DNA of 64,000 nucleotides from Gp13-AA77 sp035946735. Lineage in GTDB: Bacteria; Acidobacteriota; Terriglobia; UBA7540. Where the stretch lies: NCBI GenBank assembly GCA_035946735.1, contig DASYYZ010000169.1, positions 75,316-139,315 on the forward strand, written 5' to 3'. Made by a program: the position numbers and the translations under genes. Positions 16,467 to 25,244 of the stretch are shown piece after piece. The stretch's first letter is position 1, and every line of letters begins with the position of its first letter. Below the pieces are notes generated by a model that was not told where the DNA came from, searched no databases, and saw only the letters and a program-made list of their open reading frames with translations.

Positions 16467-17240
16467 ATGGGATTTATCTCGCAGGTCGCGGCGATCTTCC
16501 GGCTCCTGCTGCTCTTCGCGGTCTTGGTGGCGGTAGCCATGCTGGCCGCCATCACCACCATCCGGATAACAATTCACAGCGGTGAAGAAAAAACCCCAAA
16601 CCTGGTTGGACTGCCGCTTGAGCGCGCCGAGCGCCTCGCGGGTAGCATGGGACTCGGCATCAAAGTCGAGGACCGGCTTTTCAACACCAAATACGCCGAG
16701 AACCAGATCGTCTCGCAGGCTCCGGCCGCCGGTGACAGCACCAAAGCGGGTCAGGACCTGCACGTCCTCGTCAGCCTGGGCACGCCCAGCGTTACCGTGC
16801 CGACTCTTGTGGGCGGCAGCGTACGCGCAGCGCAAGTGACCGCCACCCAGCGCGGCCTGACCCTGGGCGACGTCGCCACCGTGCATTGGTCCGGGATCGC
16901 TGCGGATGAAGTCGTGTCGCAGGACCCTCCGCCTTCCGCCCAGCCCGCGCGCAGTCCCGCCGTCAGTTTGCTGGTCTCTCTGGGAGAGCCGCCTGCCGAG
17001 TTTGTCTGCCCCAGCTTCCTGGGCATGGGAATCGGGCAAGCGGAGAAGGCTTTGACGCGGGCCGGATTTACCATAACGGAAGCTAAGACTGCGCCCGCAC
17101 CGGGCCCCGCTGACAGCGCTTCCACTCCACCGCCGCCCGCGATTTCGAGCGCGCCGGGCGGAACCATCCTGAGCCAGTCTCCTGCCGCAGGCAGCCGCAT
17201 CGCAGCCGGGGCGTCTTTCAGTTTCACCGTCGCACCTTAG
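16467..17240 (+). CDS. Membrane-anchored PASTA-domain protein
   Basis: The 257-residue product has one N-terminal membrane anchor (L-L-L-L-F-A-V-L-V-A-V-A-M-L-A-A) followed by three PASTA repeats exposed outside the inner membrane. Repeat 1 begins KTPNLVGLPLERAERLAG, repeat 2 VTVPTLVGGSVRAAQ and repeat 3 FVCPSFLGMGIGQAEKAL. A Pro/Ala/Ser-rich insert splits the third. PASTA domains bind muropeptides or beta-lactam-like ligands in kinases and penicillin-binding proteins. Here no kinase or transpeptidase domain is attached, so a structural or sensory cell-wall role is the best guess. Confidence 0.85.
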   Translation: MGFISQVAAIFRLLLLFAVLVAVAMLAAITTIRITIHSGEEKTPNLVGLPLERAERLAGSMGLGIKVEDRLFNTKYAENQIVSQAPAAGDSTKAGQDLHVLVSLGTPSVTVPTLVGGSVRAAQVTATQRGLTLGDVATVHWSGIAADEVVSQDPPPSAQPARSPAVSLLVSLGEPPAEFVCPSFLGMGIGQAEKALTRAGFTITEAKTAPAPGPADSASTPPPPAISSAPGGTILSQSPAAGSRIAAGASFSFTVAP

Positions 17241-17254
17241 AGGTTCAGCCTAGC

Positions 17255-18526
17255 CTAGGTGTATCTCATCCAGCGGGCCAGCTCCACCAGCGACGGACGC
17301 TTTCCGTACATCAGCACGCCCACGCGGTAGACGCGCGCTGCGAAATAGACCACGGCGGCCGTAGTCCCGAGTGAGATCCCGACGCATAGCGCGATCTGCC
17401 AGAAGGGCGGCGTCTGCATGGCGATGCGCAGCATCATCAGAATCGGCGCAAAAAACGGGATCATGGAAAGCCATACGGAGAGCGGCGAACTCGGGTCGCG
17501 CAGGATAATGTTGAACAGGAGGAAGGCGGCCACCAGCACCAGGGTGAGGGGCATCTGCAACTGTTGCGCCTCCTGATCGTTCGAGACCATGGCGCCGATC
17601 GCCGCGTACAGGGAGGCGTAGAGCAGGTAGCCACAAAGAAAGAACAGCAGCATGTAGGCTAGCACCGAGAAATGGAGCTGCAGCGCCGGCATCGAGCTGC
17701 CGGGACGAAAGGCGGAGGCCATGGTGACCCCATAGGCAGTAATCAGTCCCGCCACGGTGGCCCAAATCGCATACTGGGTGAGACCCACGGCGGCCACGCC
17801 GACGATCTTGCCGGCCAGCAGATGAAAGGGGCGCACGGAGGCTATCAGAATTTCCATCACTCGCGAGCTCTTCTCCTCGGTGACGGAGCGCATGGTGGTA
17901 ACTCCGTATATGACCAGCGTCGTGTAGAGCAGCATGCCCACCACCAGGGCGGTGATGAAGGTTTGGCCGTGCTCTTCGGTCTCGGCGCCAGCGCTTACCT
18001 TGATCAACTTCAGGTCCACGCTCGCGATCACTGCACCCACGTCGGACACATTCAGGCCTCGTTCGTGCAGCCGCCGGGCGATCACGGCGTTAGTCACCGC
18101 CCGGTCGATGGAGTCGGTCAGGCTGATCTCACCCGGATTCCGGGTGTGGAACTCGGCCGACTCTTTGCCGCCCGTAATCGCCGCCGGCACCAGCAGAAAA
18201 GCGTCCAGTTCGCCCCGCTCCACCTGCGATCGCAAGGCGTTCTGTTCGGCGGCGGCGGGCCGCTCCTCTTTCTTGACCACCTGGAAGGCAGGCTGGCCGC
18301 TCGCGAGCCTGTCGTCCAGGTTCCGCTCGATCGAATCCGCCAGTCCGCCGGCGTTATCCAGTACCGCGATCTTCAGCGTGTGGCCGGTCTGCCGCGTAGC
18401 GGTGTAGATCTGAAAGACGAAGATCCCGATGGCAAACAGCGGCACCGCCACGGTGCTGAAGATGAAACCCTTGGTGCGCACCCGGGTGAGGTACTCGCGC
18501 TTGACCACCAGCCACAGTTTACGCAT
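17255..18526 (-). CDS. ABC-2 type transporter permease (NatB-like)
   Basis: This 423-residue permease has one N-terminal membrane helix (G-F-I-F-S-T-V-A-V-P-L-F-A-I-G-I-F-V-F), a ~150-residue extracytoplasmic domain, then five or six helices. SVTEEKSSRVMEILIASVRPFHLLAGKIVG is the signature of the ABC-2/NatB family. The family exports sodium, drugs or peptides. The start codon overlaps the stop of the ATPase gene by 8 bp, so the two are translationally coupled. The substrate is not inferable. Confidence 0.9.
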   Translation of the reverse strand: MRKLWLVVKREYLTRVRTKGFIFSTVAVPLFAIGIFVFQIYTATRQTGHTLKIAVLDNAGGLADSIERNLDDRLASGQPAFQVVKKEERPAAAEQNALRSQVERGELDAFLLVPAAITGGKESAEFHTRNPGEISLTDSIDRAVTNAVIARRLHERGLNVSDVGAVIASVDLKLIKVSAGAETEEHGQTFITALVVGMLLYTTLVIYGVTTMRSVTEEKSSRVMEILIASVRPFHLLAGKIVGVAAVGLTQYAIWATVAGLITAYGVTMASAFRPGSSMPALQLHFSVLAYMLLFFLCGYLLYASLYAAIGAMVSNDQEAQQLQMPLTLVLVAAFLLFNIILRDPSSPLSVWLSMIPFFAPILMMLRIAMQTPPFWQIALCVGISLGTTAAVVYFAARVYRVGVLMYGKRPSLVELARWMRYT

Positions 18527-19433
18527 GGGACCCGCCCACCTTTTCGATAAAGATATCGTTCAGGGGAGGTTCGACAAGTTCGAAGCGGTTGATCCGCACC
18601 CCGCGCGCGACGGCGGCCTTCAACAGCTCCTGCGGGTCGGCGCCTGCCTCCAGCCTGGCTTCGGTGACGGCGCCGAAGTGGTTCACTCGGGCAATGAGGC
18701 CAGGCTGGTTGAGAAAATCGCCGTCGCCCGAAAACTCGATTCTTACCGTGTTCTTGCCGTAAGAGCGCTTGATGGCTGCCAATTCACCTTCCAGCACGCT
18801 CTCGCCCTTGTTAATCAGGCAGATCGAATGGCACATCATCTCCACCTGCTCCATGCGGTGAGTCGAGAGAATAATGGTGGTGCCCTTCCGGCTCAGGTCG
18901 AGCATGATATCCTTCACCAGCGCGGCGTTCACCGGGTCGAGGCCGGTAAAGGGTTCGTCAAGGATCAGCACGGCAGGCTGGTGAATGACGGCCACGATAA
19001 ATTGCACTTTCTGCTGCATGCCCTTGGAAAGGTCGATCACTTTGTTGGAGGCCCAGGAGGTCAGCTCGAAGCGCTCCAGCCATTCGTCCACCCGCCGCCG
19101 GGCGTCCGCCTCGGAAAGTCCCTTCAGGGCCGCGAGAAACACCAGGACCTCGCGCACCTTCATGCGCGTATAGAGACCGCGTTCCTCGGGAAGATAACCG
19201 ATCAAGTCCTGCGAGTCATCGGTAAGCGGCCGGCCCAGCAGCTCAATGGAGCCTTCGTCGGGCAGCATGATACGCAGGATCATGCGCAACGTCGTAGTCT
19301 TCCCGGCGCCATTGGGTCCGAGCAATCCGAAAATGGCCCCCTTAGGTATGTTTAGGCTCAGTCCGTTGACTGCGGTCACCGTATCGAAACGTTTGACGAC
19401 GTTGTTCACCGATATCGCAACGCTATTTTCCAT
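18519..19433 (-). CDS. ABC transporter ATP-binding protein (NatA-like)
   Basis: This is the cytosolic ATPase of an ABC exporter. Walker A is GLLGPNGAGKTTTLRMIL, the signature is DLSKGMQQKVQF in its NatA-type form, Walker B is AVLILDEPFTGLDPV, and the switch His is in IILSTHRMEQVE. A ~70-residue C-terminal domain (V-R-I-E-F-S-G-D-G-D) is typical of this subfamily. It pairs with the overlapping NatB-like permease downstream. Length 304 is normal. Confidence 0.93.
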   Translation of the reverse strand: MENSVAISVNNVVKRFDTVTAVNGLSLNIPKGAIFGLLGPNGAGKTTTLRMILRIMLPDEGSIELLGRPLTDDSQDLIGYLPEERGLYTRMKVREVLVFLAALKGLSEADARRRVDEWLERFELTSWASNKVIDLSKGMQQKVQFIVAVIHQPAVLILDEPFTGLDPVNAALVKDIMLDLSRKGTTIILSTHRMEQVEMMCHSICLINKGESVLEGELAAIKRSYGKNTVRIEFSGDGDFLNQPGLIARVNHFGAVTEARLEAGADPQELLKAAVARGVRINRFELVEPPLNDIFIEKVGGSHA

Positions 19434-19561
19434 AGATCATCCTGGCAGTCGTTGAACAAACGATTCGTCGGGCCTGGTCAGGGCGGGGCTCTGAGTATAT
19501 CTAACCGTAGTGAGTGTCAGGCGCTCGGTGGTAAGGGCCTGCTGCATCGACGGTCCACTCG

Positions 19562-21313
19562 TCACTGCGCTCGAATCAGCATCAGCGTTTGATCGTCGCG
19601 CGGCGGCCGGCCTTGCTCGAAGCGCGCGATTTCGGAGAAGACGCGATCGATGATCTCCCTGAGGGGACGACGCGCGTTCACTCGCAGAATGCCCTCGAGG
19701 CGCCGCATGCCGAATTCGGTCTCGGAGCTGGCTGCCTCGATCAGGCCGTCCGAAAACATGGCCAGAAGATCGCCCGGCTCGATCTTAACCGTGGTTTCCT
19801 GGTAGTCCGTATTTTCAAGCAGGCCGAGCGGAACCCCCTCGGCGCGGATGGAATGGCTGCGGCCGCGCCTCACCAGTACCGGTAAGGGCATCCCCGAGTT
19901 CGCCAGCTTCAACTGGCGGCTCTTCAGGTCCCAGACGGCGTAGGTCAAGGTGATAAAGTGTCCATCGATTTTGCGTTCCAGCAGCATCACGTTCAGCCGG
20001 CGCAACATCTCGGGAGGCGTCAGGTGGCGCGGGGCGAGGCTTCGCAGGATTCCGCTCACCATGGCGCCATAGAGCGCGGCGGGAGAGCCTTTGCCGCTGA
20101 CGTCGCCGATCACCAGTACCTGCCGGTCTTTGCCGTAATCGAGAAAATCGTATAAGTCTCCGCCGAGCTCCCGCGCCGGCTGGAAGCGCACCAGCACGTC
20201 CAAACCTCGAATCGTGGGAGCGAGCGCGGGCATCAGGTGAAGCTGGATCTCGCGCGCGCGCGCCAGATCGCGTTCCAGCAGGGATTCACTGCGCACCACG
20301 CGCTCATAAAGACGGGCATTTTCGATAGCTACCGCGATCTGCGGGGCCAGCGTGGAGAAGATGCGCACGTGCTCGTCCGTGAAGTAGCCGACTCGCGGGC
20401 TTTCGAGATCAACCACGCCGATGACGCGGTCTCGATAGAGCAGCGGCACGGCCATCTCGGACCGCGTTTCCGGGTTGCTGGCGATGTAACGCGGGTCCCG
20501 AAGCACGTCAGGCACCACCACGGTCTCGCGCGAGCTGCCGGCCGCGCCGACGATGCCCTGCCCGTACGGCACCGCCGGCTTCTCAGGAATGCTTTCGCTC
20601 TGCTTGAGAGAGATCACGGTGTTATAAGTGCGGGTGCGATCATCGGCCAGCAGGATGCCAAGCCGCTGATAGTCGATCAAGCGCTTGGTAAGCTGGCCGA
20701 TCTTGCGCAGCAGCTCGTTCAGCACCAGCACCGAACTCAAGTCGCGGCTGATCTCGTTCAGAAGTTGCAGCGTGCGTGACTGGCGGACGGAGCGTCGGTA
20801 AAGCATCGCGTTTTCAATGGCGGTGGCGATGGGGCGGGCCAAAAGCTCGAGCAGGCTCTGGTGGCGCTCGGTGAAATAGTCGGCCCAAGGCGATTCCAGA
20901 TCCATAACGCCGATCACTCTGTTCTTGAAGATCAGCGGAACGGCGAGCTCGGATCGGATGGCCGGCCCCGAAGCAATGTAATGAGGTTCGTGGCGAACGT
21001 CTTTCACCAGCATGGAGCGGCGAGTGGCGGCGACCCGGCCCACAATGCCCTCGCCCACCTTGATGCGCAGGCGGCGTGCGGCCTCATCGGGGTGGCCGAT
21101 GTTGAAGCGGATGCTGAGTTCCTGCGCCTTTTCGCGCAACAGCAGGATGGCGAACACTTCGTAATCCACCGCCCGCTTGATGAGTTCGGCGACGCGCGAC
21201 AGCAACTCATCAAGATCAAGAGTGGAGTTCAGCCGCTCGCCCACCTCCATCAGGAGGCTGAGAAGCTCCGAGGCTTCCAGGGGCCGGGCCGGGGTCGGGG
21301 GAGACTGGATCAT
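19562..21313 (-). CDS. GAF-GAF-SpoIIE (PP2C) sensor phosphatase
   Basis: The 583-residue cytosolic protein has two GAF domains followed by a PP2C/SpoIIE-type Ser/Thr phosphatase domain. The GAF domains show near-duplicate sequence: I-R-S-E-L-A-V-P-L-I-F-K-N-R-V-I-G-V-M-D-L-E-S and T-R-S-E-M-A-V-P-L-L-Y-R-D-R-V-I-G-V-V-D-L-E-S. The phosphatase has ELGGDLYDFLDY and VLVIGDVSGKGSPAALYGAM, with metal-binding Asp residues, and LLAMFSDGLIEA. Such proteins usually dephosphorylate anti-sigma-factor antagonists in response to a small ligand or redox signal. No anti-sigma partner is adjacent. Confidence 0.92.
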   Translation of the reverse strand: MIQSPPTPARPLEASELLSLLMEVGERLNSTLDLDELLSRVAELIKRAVDYEVFAILLLREKAQELSIRFNIGHPDEAARRLRIKVGEGIVGRVAATRRSMLVKDVRHEPHYIASGPAIRSELAVPLIFKNRVIGVMDLESPWADYFTERHQSLLELLARPIATAIENAMLYRRSVRQSRTLQLLNEISRDLSSVLVLNELLRKIGQLTKRLIDYQRLGILLADDRTRTYNTVISLKQSESIPEKPAVPYGQGIVGAAGSSRETVVVPDVLRDPRYIASNPETRSEMAVPLLYRDRVIGVVDLESPRVGYFTDEHVRIFSTLAPQIAVAIENARLYERVVRSESLLERDLARAREIQLHLMPALAPTIRGLDVLVRFQPARELGGDLYDFLDYGKDRQVLVIGDVSGKGSPAALYGAMVSGILRSLAPRHLTPPEMLRRLNVMLLERKIDGHFITLTYAVWDLKSRQLKLANSGMPLPVLVRRGRSHSIRAEGVPLGLLENTDYQETTVKIEPGDLLAMFSDGLIEAASSETEFGMRRLEGILRVNARRPLREIIDRVFSEIARFEQGRPPRDDQTLMLIRAQ

Positions 21314-21745
21314 GGGAGCTCGTGACGCAATTTCGCCGGGACGGCTGAAAGTTGTTACTCGATCCGCGCCGGCTTAGCCGCGGTTGTGCCCTAAACAGGG
21401 GTTCAACAGGAATATCCCTCACCTGTCGCTAGGCCACCACAACTCTCGCCCCCCGGAAGAGGGGCGGCCCCTTCGACGGTGCCCCGTGGTTTTGACCTTG
21501 GACGAGCTCAGGGCCTTCGGCCACGAATCGAGGGTGAGGAACGGTGCAGCGTTCAAACGCGTTCCCATACGGATGAGTCGCTAACCCGTTGGGTCGCAAC
21601 GCTTCCCAATCGCCGCGGCCTTTCCGGTTTGCGTCTGATCGACTATTGTACCATAGGCTTTCGGGCCGCTTCGGAGCCGCCACCGGCGCCGGTTGGGCAG
21701 GATCAGGCGCTCAAATTTGCTGGCTAAGTGGGGAGCCCCCATGCG
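21314..21745. other. Intergenic region between divergent phosphatase and tsaB genes
   Basis: About 430 bp without a convincing gene. It must contain promoters for both directions. One GC-rich inverted repeat, CGCCCC-(8 nt)-GGGGCG, lies at 21447-21466 and has no T-run, so it is not a clear terminator. No tRNA-like fold was recognised. Confidence 0.5.
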
Positions 21746-22477
21746 ATGCCGGAATCTAAGATGCTGATTCTCGCCTTCGACACCACCAGTCCGGACGGGA
21801 GCACCGTACTCTTTCGCGATCTCGAACAATTGGGCGAAGTGCGGTCGGACGGCAAGACTAATTACTCCGTCGCGCTCTTTGAAATGGTGGATCGCCTGCT
21901 TGGCGGCGGCGGAGCGACCCTGGCGGAAGTCGATCTCTTCGCCGCTGCCACCGGCCCCGGATCATTCTCGGGGATTCGCGTGGGCCTGGCCGCAGCCCAG
22001 GCCTGGGCCAAAGCGTTCGGACGACCCGCGCTCGGCGTCTCCGTGCTTGAGGCAATGGTGGGCGCGGCCCGGCCGCATGCGAAAGTAGCAATCCCCCTGC
22101 TGGACGCGCGCCGCGCCGAGTTCTACCTGGGCGTCTTTAGCCGCCAGGAAACAGGCGACGCGGAGGAGTCTCGATTCACGCTCGCCGGCGAGGGGCGGGT
22201 TCTGAGTGCTGTGGGCGTTGCAGCTCTCGTCGAGGACATTGCGCAGAGCGGTGACGCTGAAGTGGATTTGGTTGCGCGCGACGGTGACCAGTCCGTCTTT
22301 GATCTTCGCGCCCAGCTTCCAAGTTGGGTCAAATGGAGCACCGTGTCCGGCTATTTGGCGGCTTCTATCGCTCGTCTGGCCTTGCGAGCGGCGCGCGAGG
22401 GTCACCTCCAACACCCTGAGGAACTCGACGCATTGTACATCCGGCGCTCCGACGCCGAGGTCAATTGGCGCGAGTAG
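21746..22477 (+). CDS. tsaB: tRNA threonylcarbamoyladenosine biosynthesis protein TsaB
   Basis: This ASKHA-fold partner of TsaD is needed for t6A37 formation on ANN-decoding tRNAs. The N-terminus M-L-I-L-A-F-D-T-T-S-P and the segment LFAAATGPGSFSGIRVGLAAAQAWA are diagnostic of TsaB. LLDARRAEFYLGVF is the central strand. I chose ATG at 21746, which has GGGGAG ten bases upstream; GTG at 21728 and ATG at 21761 are alternatives. The gene nearly abuts rimI, a common pairing of ribosome and tRNA maturation genes. Confidence 0.92.
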   Translation: MPESKMLILAFDTTSPDGSTVLFRDLEQLGEVRSDGKTNYSVALFEMVDRLLGGGGATLAEVDLFAAATGPGSFSGIRVGLAAAQAWAKAFGRPALGVSVLEAMVGAARPHAKVAIPLLDARRAEFYLGVFSRQETGDAEESRFTLAGEGRVLSAVGVAALVEDIAQSGDAEVDLVARDGDQSVFDLRAQLPSWVKWSTVSGYLAASIARLALRAAREGHLQHPEELDALYIRRSDAEVNWRE

Positions 22478-22491
22478 AGGCAAACTTAGCC

Positions 22492-23001
22492 GTGATCGCG
22501 ATTCGTGAATTCGCACCACCTGATGTCCCAGCCATTCTCAGTATTGAACACGATTCCCATCCGGCGGGCCATTGGAGGGCGGAAGACTACGAATGGCTGA
22601 CGCGCGGGCGGGATGGAATTGTTCTGGTGGCGGAATTGGCCGAAAACAAGGCGATCGCCGGCTTCGTGGCCGCCCGCGCCATGGGTCCGGAGGCGGAAAT
22701 TCTGAACCTGGCGGTGGCATCGGACCACCGCCGCCACGGCATCGCTCGCAGCTTGGTGAACGAGCTTCACAGGCGGCTCCGCGCCGGCGGCTCCGAGCGC
22801 GTTTACCTTGAAGTGAGACCGTCGAATCTTACCGCACAGCAGCTCTATCGGTCCCTGGGATATATTGAATGCGGCCGGCGCCGCGAGTATTACGCGAGCA
22901 ATGGCGAAGACGCGCTTGTGCTCCAAATCCGGCTCGACGCGGCCTCAGACAGCATCGCGAACGACCGGTCCGGACCGCAAGGCGGTGCTCCAACCACCTG
23001 A
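22492..23001 (+). CDS. rimI: Ribosomal-protein-alanine N-acetyltransferase RimI-like (GNAT)
   Basis: This GNAT acetyltransferase resembles RimI, which acetylates the N-terminal Ala of ribosomal protein S18. IREFAPPDVPAILSIEHDSHP is the RimI-like start. The acetyl-CoA loop is LAVASDHRRHGIARSLVNEL (R/Q-x-x-G-x-G/A). EVRPSNLTAQQLYRSLGYIECGRRREYY is the motif B Asn and Tyr region. The GTG at 22492 gives the family-like N-terminus; a TTG at 22465 would overlap tsaB by 13 bp. The tsaB-rimI order supports the assignment, though other GNAT substrates cannot be excluded. Confidence 0.85.
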   Translation: MIAIREFAPPDVPAILSIEHDSHPAGHWRAEDYEWLTRGRDGIVLVAELAENKAIAGFVAARAMGPEAEILNLAVASDHRRHGIARSLVNELHRRLRAGGSERVYLEVRPSNLTAQQLYRSLGYIECGRRREYYASNGEDALVLQIRLDAASDSIANDRSGPQGGAPTT

Positions 23002-23166
23002 TTGGGTTGGACCTATCGATTAACTTGGTTTATTCGGCTTCGGTAAAAGTGATGTTGGCGTTCGCGCTGCAGGACTCAGCCGGTGAAAAAGCTGACGACC
23101 GGGGGTCGTGTAAGCTCTGGCGAATCGATGTCCGTCCCCCGTAGGCTCCCCAAAAGAGGCCGCAAT

Positions 23167-24219
23167 CTATCCGATCGCCTTTGATTCCTCCGGAATCACT
23201 TCCAGCCTTTGCAGTGCGGGTTGGCGGATAAGTGTGAGAGGCGTGCGAACGCCCACCTGGCTCTCGGTGAGCAACCGGTGCAGGGCGTCAATCGTGTCCA
23301 CGGACTGGCCGCCGAACTCGACGATGACATCGCCCTCGCGCACGCCGGCGCGCTCGGCAGGACTATTGCGCTCCACCGAAATCACCAGAATCCCGCTCTC
23401 AGCCGGCAGATTGTGGAAGCGCACAAGGCGGCGCATCAGCGGGACGTTTTGTCCGCCGATGCCGAGATAGCCGCGCCGGATGCGCCCGTCGCGGATCAGC
23501 CGTCCGGCAACAAATCGCGCGGTGTTCGAGGCGATGGCGAAGCAAAGTCCCTGGGCGAGCAGGATCATGGCTGTGTTTACGCCGATCACTTCACCTCGCG
23601 AAGTCACCAGCGGTCCGCCGGAGTTGCCGGGATTGAGGGCGGCATCGGTCTGAATGATGTTATCGATGAGCCGGCCCGAACGCGAACGAAGCGAGCGTCC
23701 GAGGGCGCTCACCACGCCGGCAGTGACCGTGTACTCGAAGCCGTAGGGATTTCCGATGGCGACCGCAAGCTGGCCCACGCGCACGAATTGCGAATCGCCG
23801 AGCGACGCGGCGACGAGGCCGGGCGCATGAATGCGGATCACTGCCAGGTCGGTGCCAGGATCGTCGCCGATCAACTGGGCTTCGAAGCGGTTTCCGCTGG
23901 CAGACGCCACTTCAAGACGCTCCGCGCCCTGCACCACGTGGCTGTTGGTGAGGATGAAGCCGTCAGGTGTGAAAACGAAACCCGAACCGCTGCCGCCAGG
24001 CCGCCCGGAGCGTTCCCGGCGGTTGTCCTGCGCCGCCGTCACCACGATGTGAACCACTGAAGGGCTCACCTTCTCGGTAGCTGCGATTACGGCGCGCGAA
24101 TAAGCATCAAGCAGTTCCTGGTCGTGCTCAGACGGGTGCTGGCCGGCGATCGAGCTCCCGGCATGAACTCCGTCAGCTTCGAAGATGTCAGATGAGATCA
24201 GGTCCCCGGCGTCGGTCAC
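23167..24219 (-). CDS. HtrA/DegP-like trypsin-family serine protease with PDZ domain
   Basis: The catalytic triad is visible: His in ILTNSHVV, Asp in DPGTDLAVIRI and Ser in NPGNSGGPLV. A single C-terminal PDZ domain follows (G-Y-L-G-I-G-G-Q, VERNSPAERAGVREGDVIVEFGG). Known HtrA proteins act in the periplasm as protease-chaperones. This 350-residue form has no recognisable signal peptide or membrane anchor in its N-terminal 60 residues, so either it is cytosolic or the start is misplaced. It is transcribed separately from the GT2 gene upstream (79 bp). Confidence 0.88.
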   Translation of the reverse strand: MTDAGDLISSDIFEADGVHAGSSIAGQHPSEHDQELLDAYSRAVIAATEKVSPSVVHIVVTAAQDNRRERSGRPGGSGSGFVFTPDGFILTNSHVVQGAERLEVASASGNRFEAQLIGDDPGTDLAVIRIHAPGLVAASLGDSQFVRVGQLAVAIGNPYGFEYTVTAGVVSALGRSLRSRSGRLIDNIIQTDAALNPGNSGGPLVTSRGEVIGVNTAMILLAQGLCFAIASNTARFVAGRLIRDGRIRRGYLGIGGQNVPLMRRLVRFHNLPAESGILVISVERNSPAERAGVREGDVIVEFGGQSVDTIDALHRLLTESQVGVRTPLTLIRQPALQRLEVIPEESKAIG

Positions 24220-24298
24220 GACTCCTCCACACTTAACCGCTATTCACTTGGATGATTGGATGAAGCTTAGGTTTCGAGAGGCGATCGAAGGATACGGG

Positions 24299-25147
24299 TT
24301 ACAACGCTCCGTTGCCAACACCCTCGGGGGCGGAAGACGGGGCGGGGCGCCGTTCTGGCGGAGGATATTGCCGCATCCAAGCCCGCCACCGGACCATCAT
24401 CACTTCGCGGAAGCTCTGAGCCGTGTCCCGCATTACGCTGAACCTGGTCAAGGGATCGTTATCCCAGCGCACCGGAATCTCGATGATCCGGCCGCCCCAG
24501 CGCTGGATCAGGAAAAGCAGCTCGGGATCAAAGCCAAAGCGCTCGGCTTTCAGGTGCTCGAAGGCTCGGCGGGTTTTCTCGCGCCGGAACAGTTTCAAGC
24601 CACACTGCGTATCGCGCAGCCTCAGTCCCGTGAACAGGCGAACGGTCCAGTTAAACACAATGCCACCCCATTCCCGAAACAAGGGCTGGTGGACACCGAT
24701 CAACTCGCGCTGCAAAGCCCGCGATCCAATGGCAGCATCCGCCTCCGTGGACTCTAGAGCCGCGAGCAGCATCCCGCTCTGATCGATGGCGGCGGAGAGG
24801 TCGGCGTCCGTGAAGAGTGCGTACCGGCCTCGAGCCTCCAGCACGCCGCGCCGCACGCTGAATCCCTTGCCCCGGTTGCACTCGTTCACGATCAAGCGCA
24901 GGTCAGGCCACGATTCAATGGCGCGCCTCACCACGTCGGATGTCGCATCGGCGGAGCCGTCGTCCACCACGATGACCTCGCCGCTAAAAGTCTTGGAATT
25001 CAGGTAAGCCCGAATGCGATCCAGCGATCTCCCGATTCGGAGCGCCTCGTTGTAGGCTGGGACAATGATGCTCAGAAAAGGCGGAGTGGGTTTTGCGCCG
25101 GGCACGAGCGGAGCGCCATCTTCATCGATCTGGCAGTCCTTCACCAT
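24299..25147 (-). CDS. Glycosyltransferase family 2, dolichyl/polyprenyl-phosphate glucosyltransferase-like
   Basis: The GT-A fold is shown by LSIIVPAYNEALRIGRSL, GEVIVVDDGSADATSDVV and ALFTDADLSAAID (the D-x-D metal site). The later segment FGFDPELLFLIQRWGGRIIEIPVRW matches the Alg5/DPG-synthase group that loads glucose on polyprenyl phosphate. LRDTQCGLKLFRRE is another marker of that group. No C-terminal membrane domain is obvious in its 282 residues, unlike GtrB proteins. It is likely peripheral at the inner membrane. Confidence 0.88.
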   Translation of the reverse strand: MVKDCQIDEDGAPLVPGAKPTPPFLSIIVPAYNEALRIGRSLDRIRAYLNSKTFSGEVIVVDDGSADATSDVVRRAIESWPDLRLIVNECNRGKGFSVRRGVLEARGRYALFTDADLSAAIDQSGMLLAALESTEADAAIGSRALQRELIGVHQPLFREWGGIVFNWTVRLFTGLRLRDTQCGLKLFRREKTRRAFEHLKAERFGFDPELLFLIQRWGGRIIEIPVRWDNDPLTRFSVMRDTAQSFREVMMVRWRAWMRQYPPPERRPAPSSAPEGVGNGAL

Positions 25148-25244
25148 GATTCCAATGTACCGTAATGTTGCGCATGGGAACGCGAGGCTCTGACGTTCGC
25201 CTCTCGAAATGACGGGTAGCCGCTATGATGTGCCGCCCACCAAA

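Noticed and set aside
21447..21466. GC-rich hairpin as a rho-independent terminator
   Set aside because: No T-run follows on either strand and it lies between divergent genes, where no terminator is expected.
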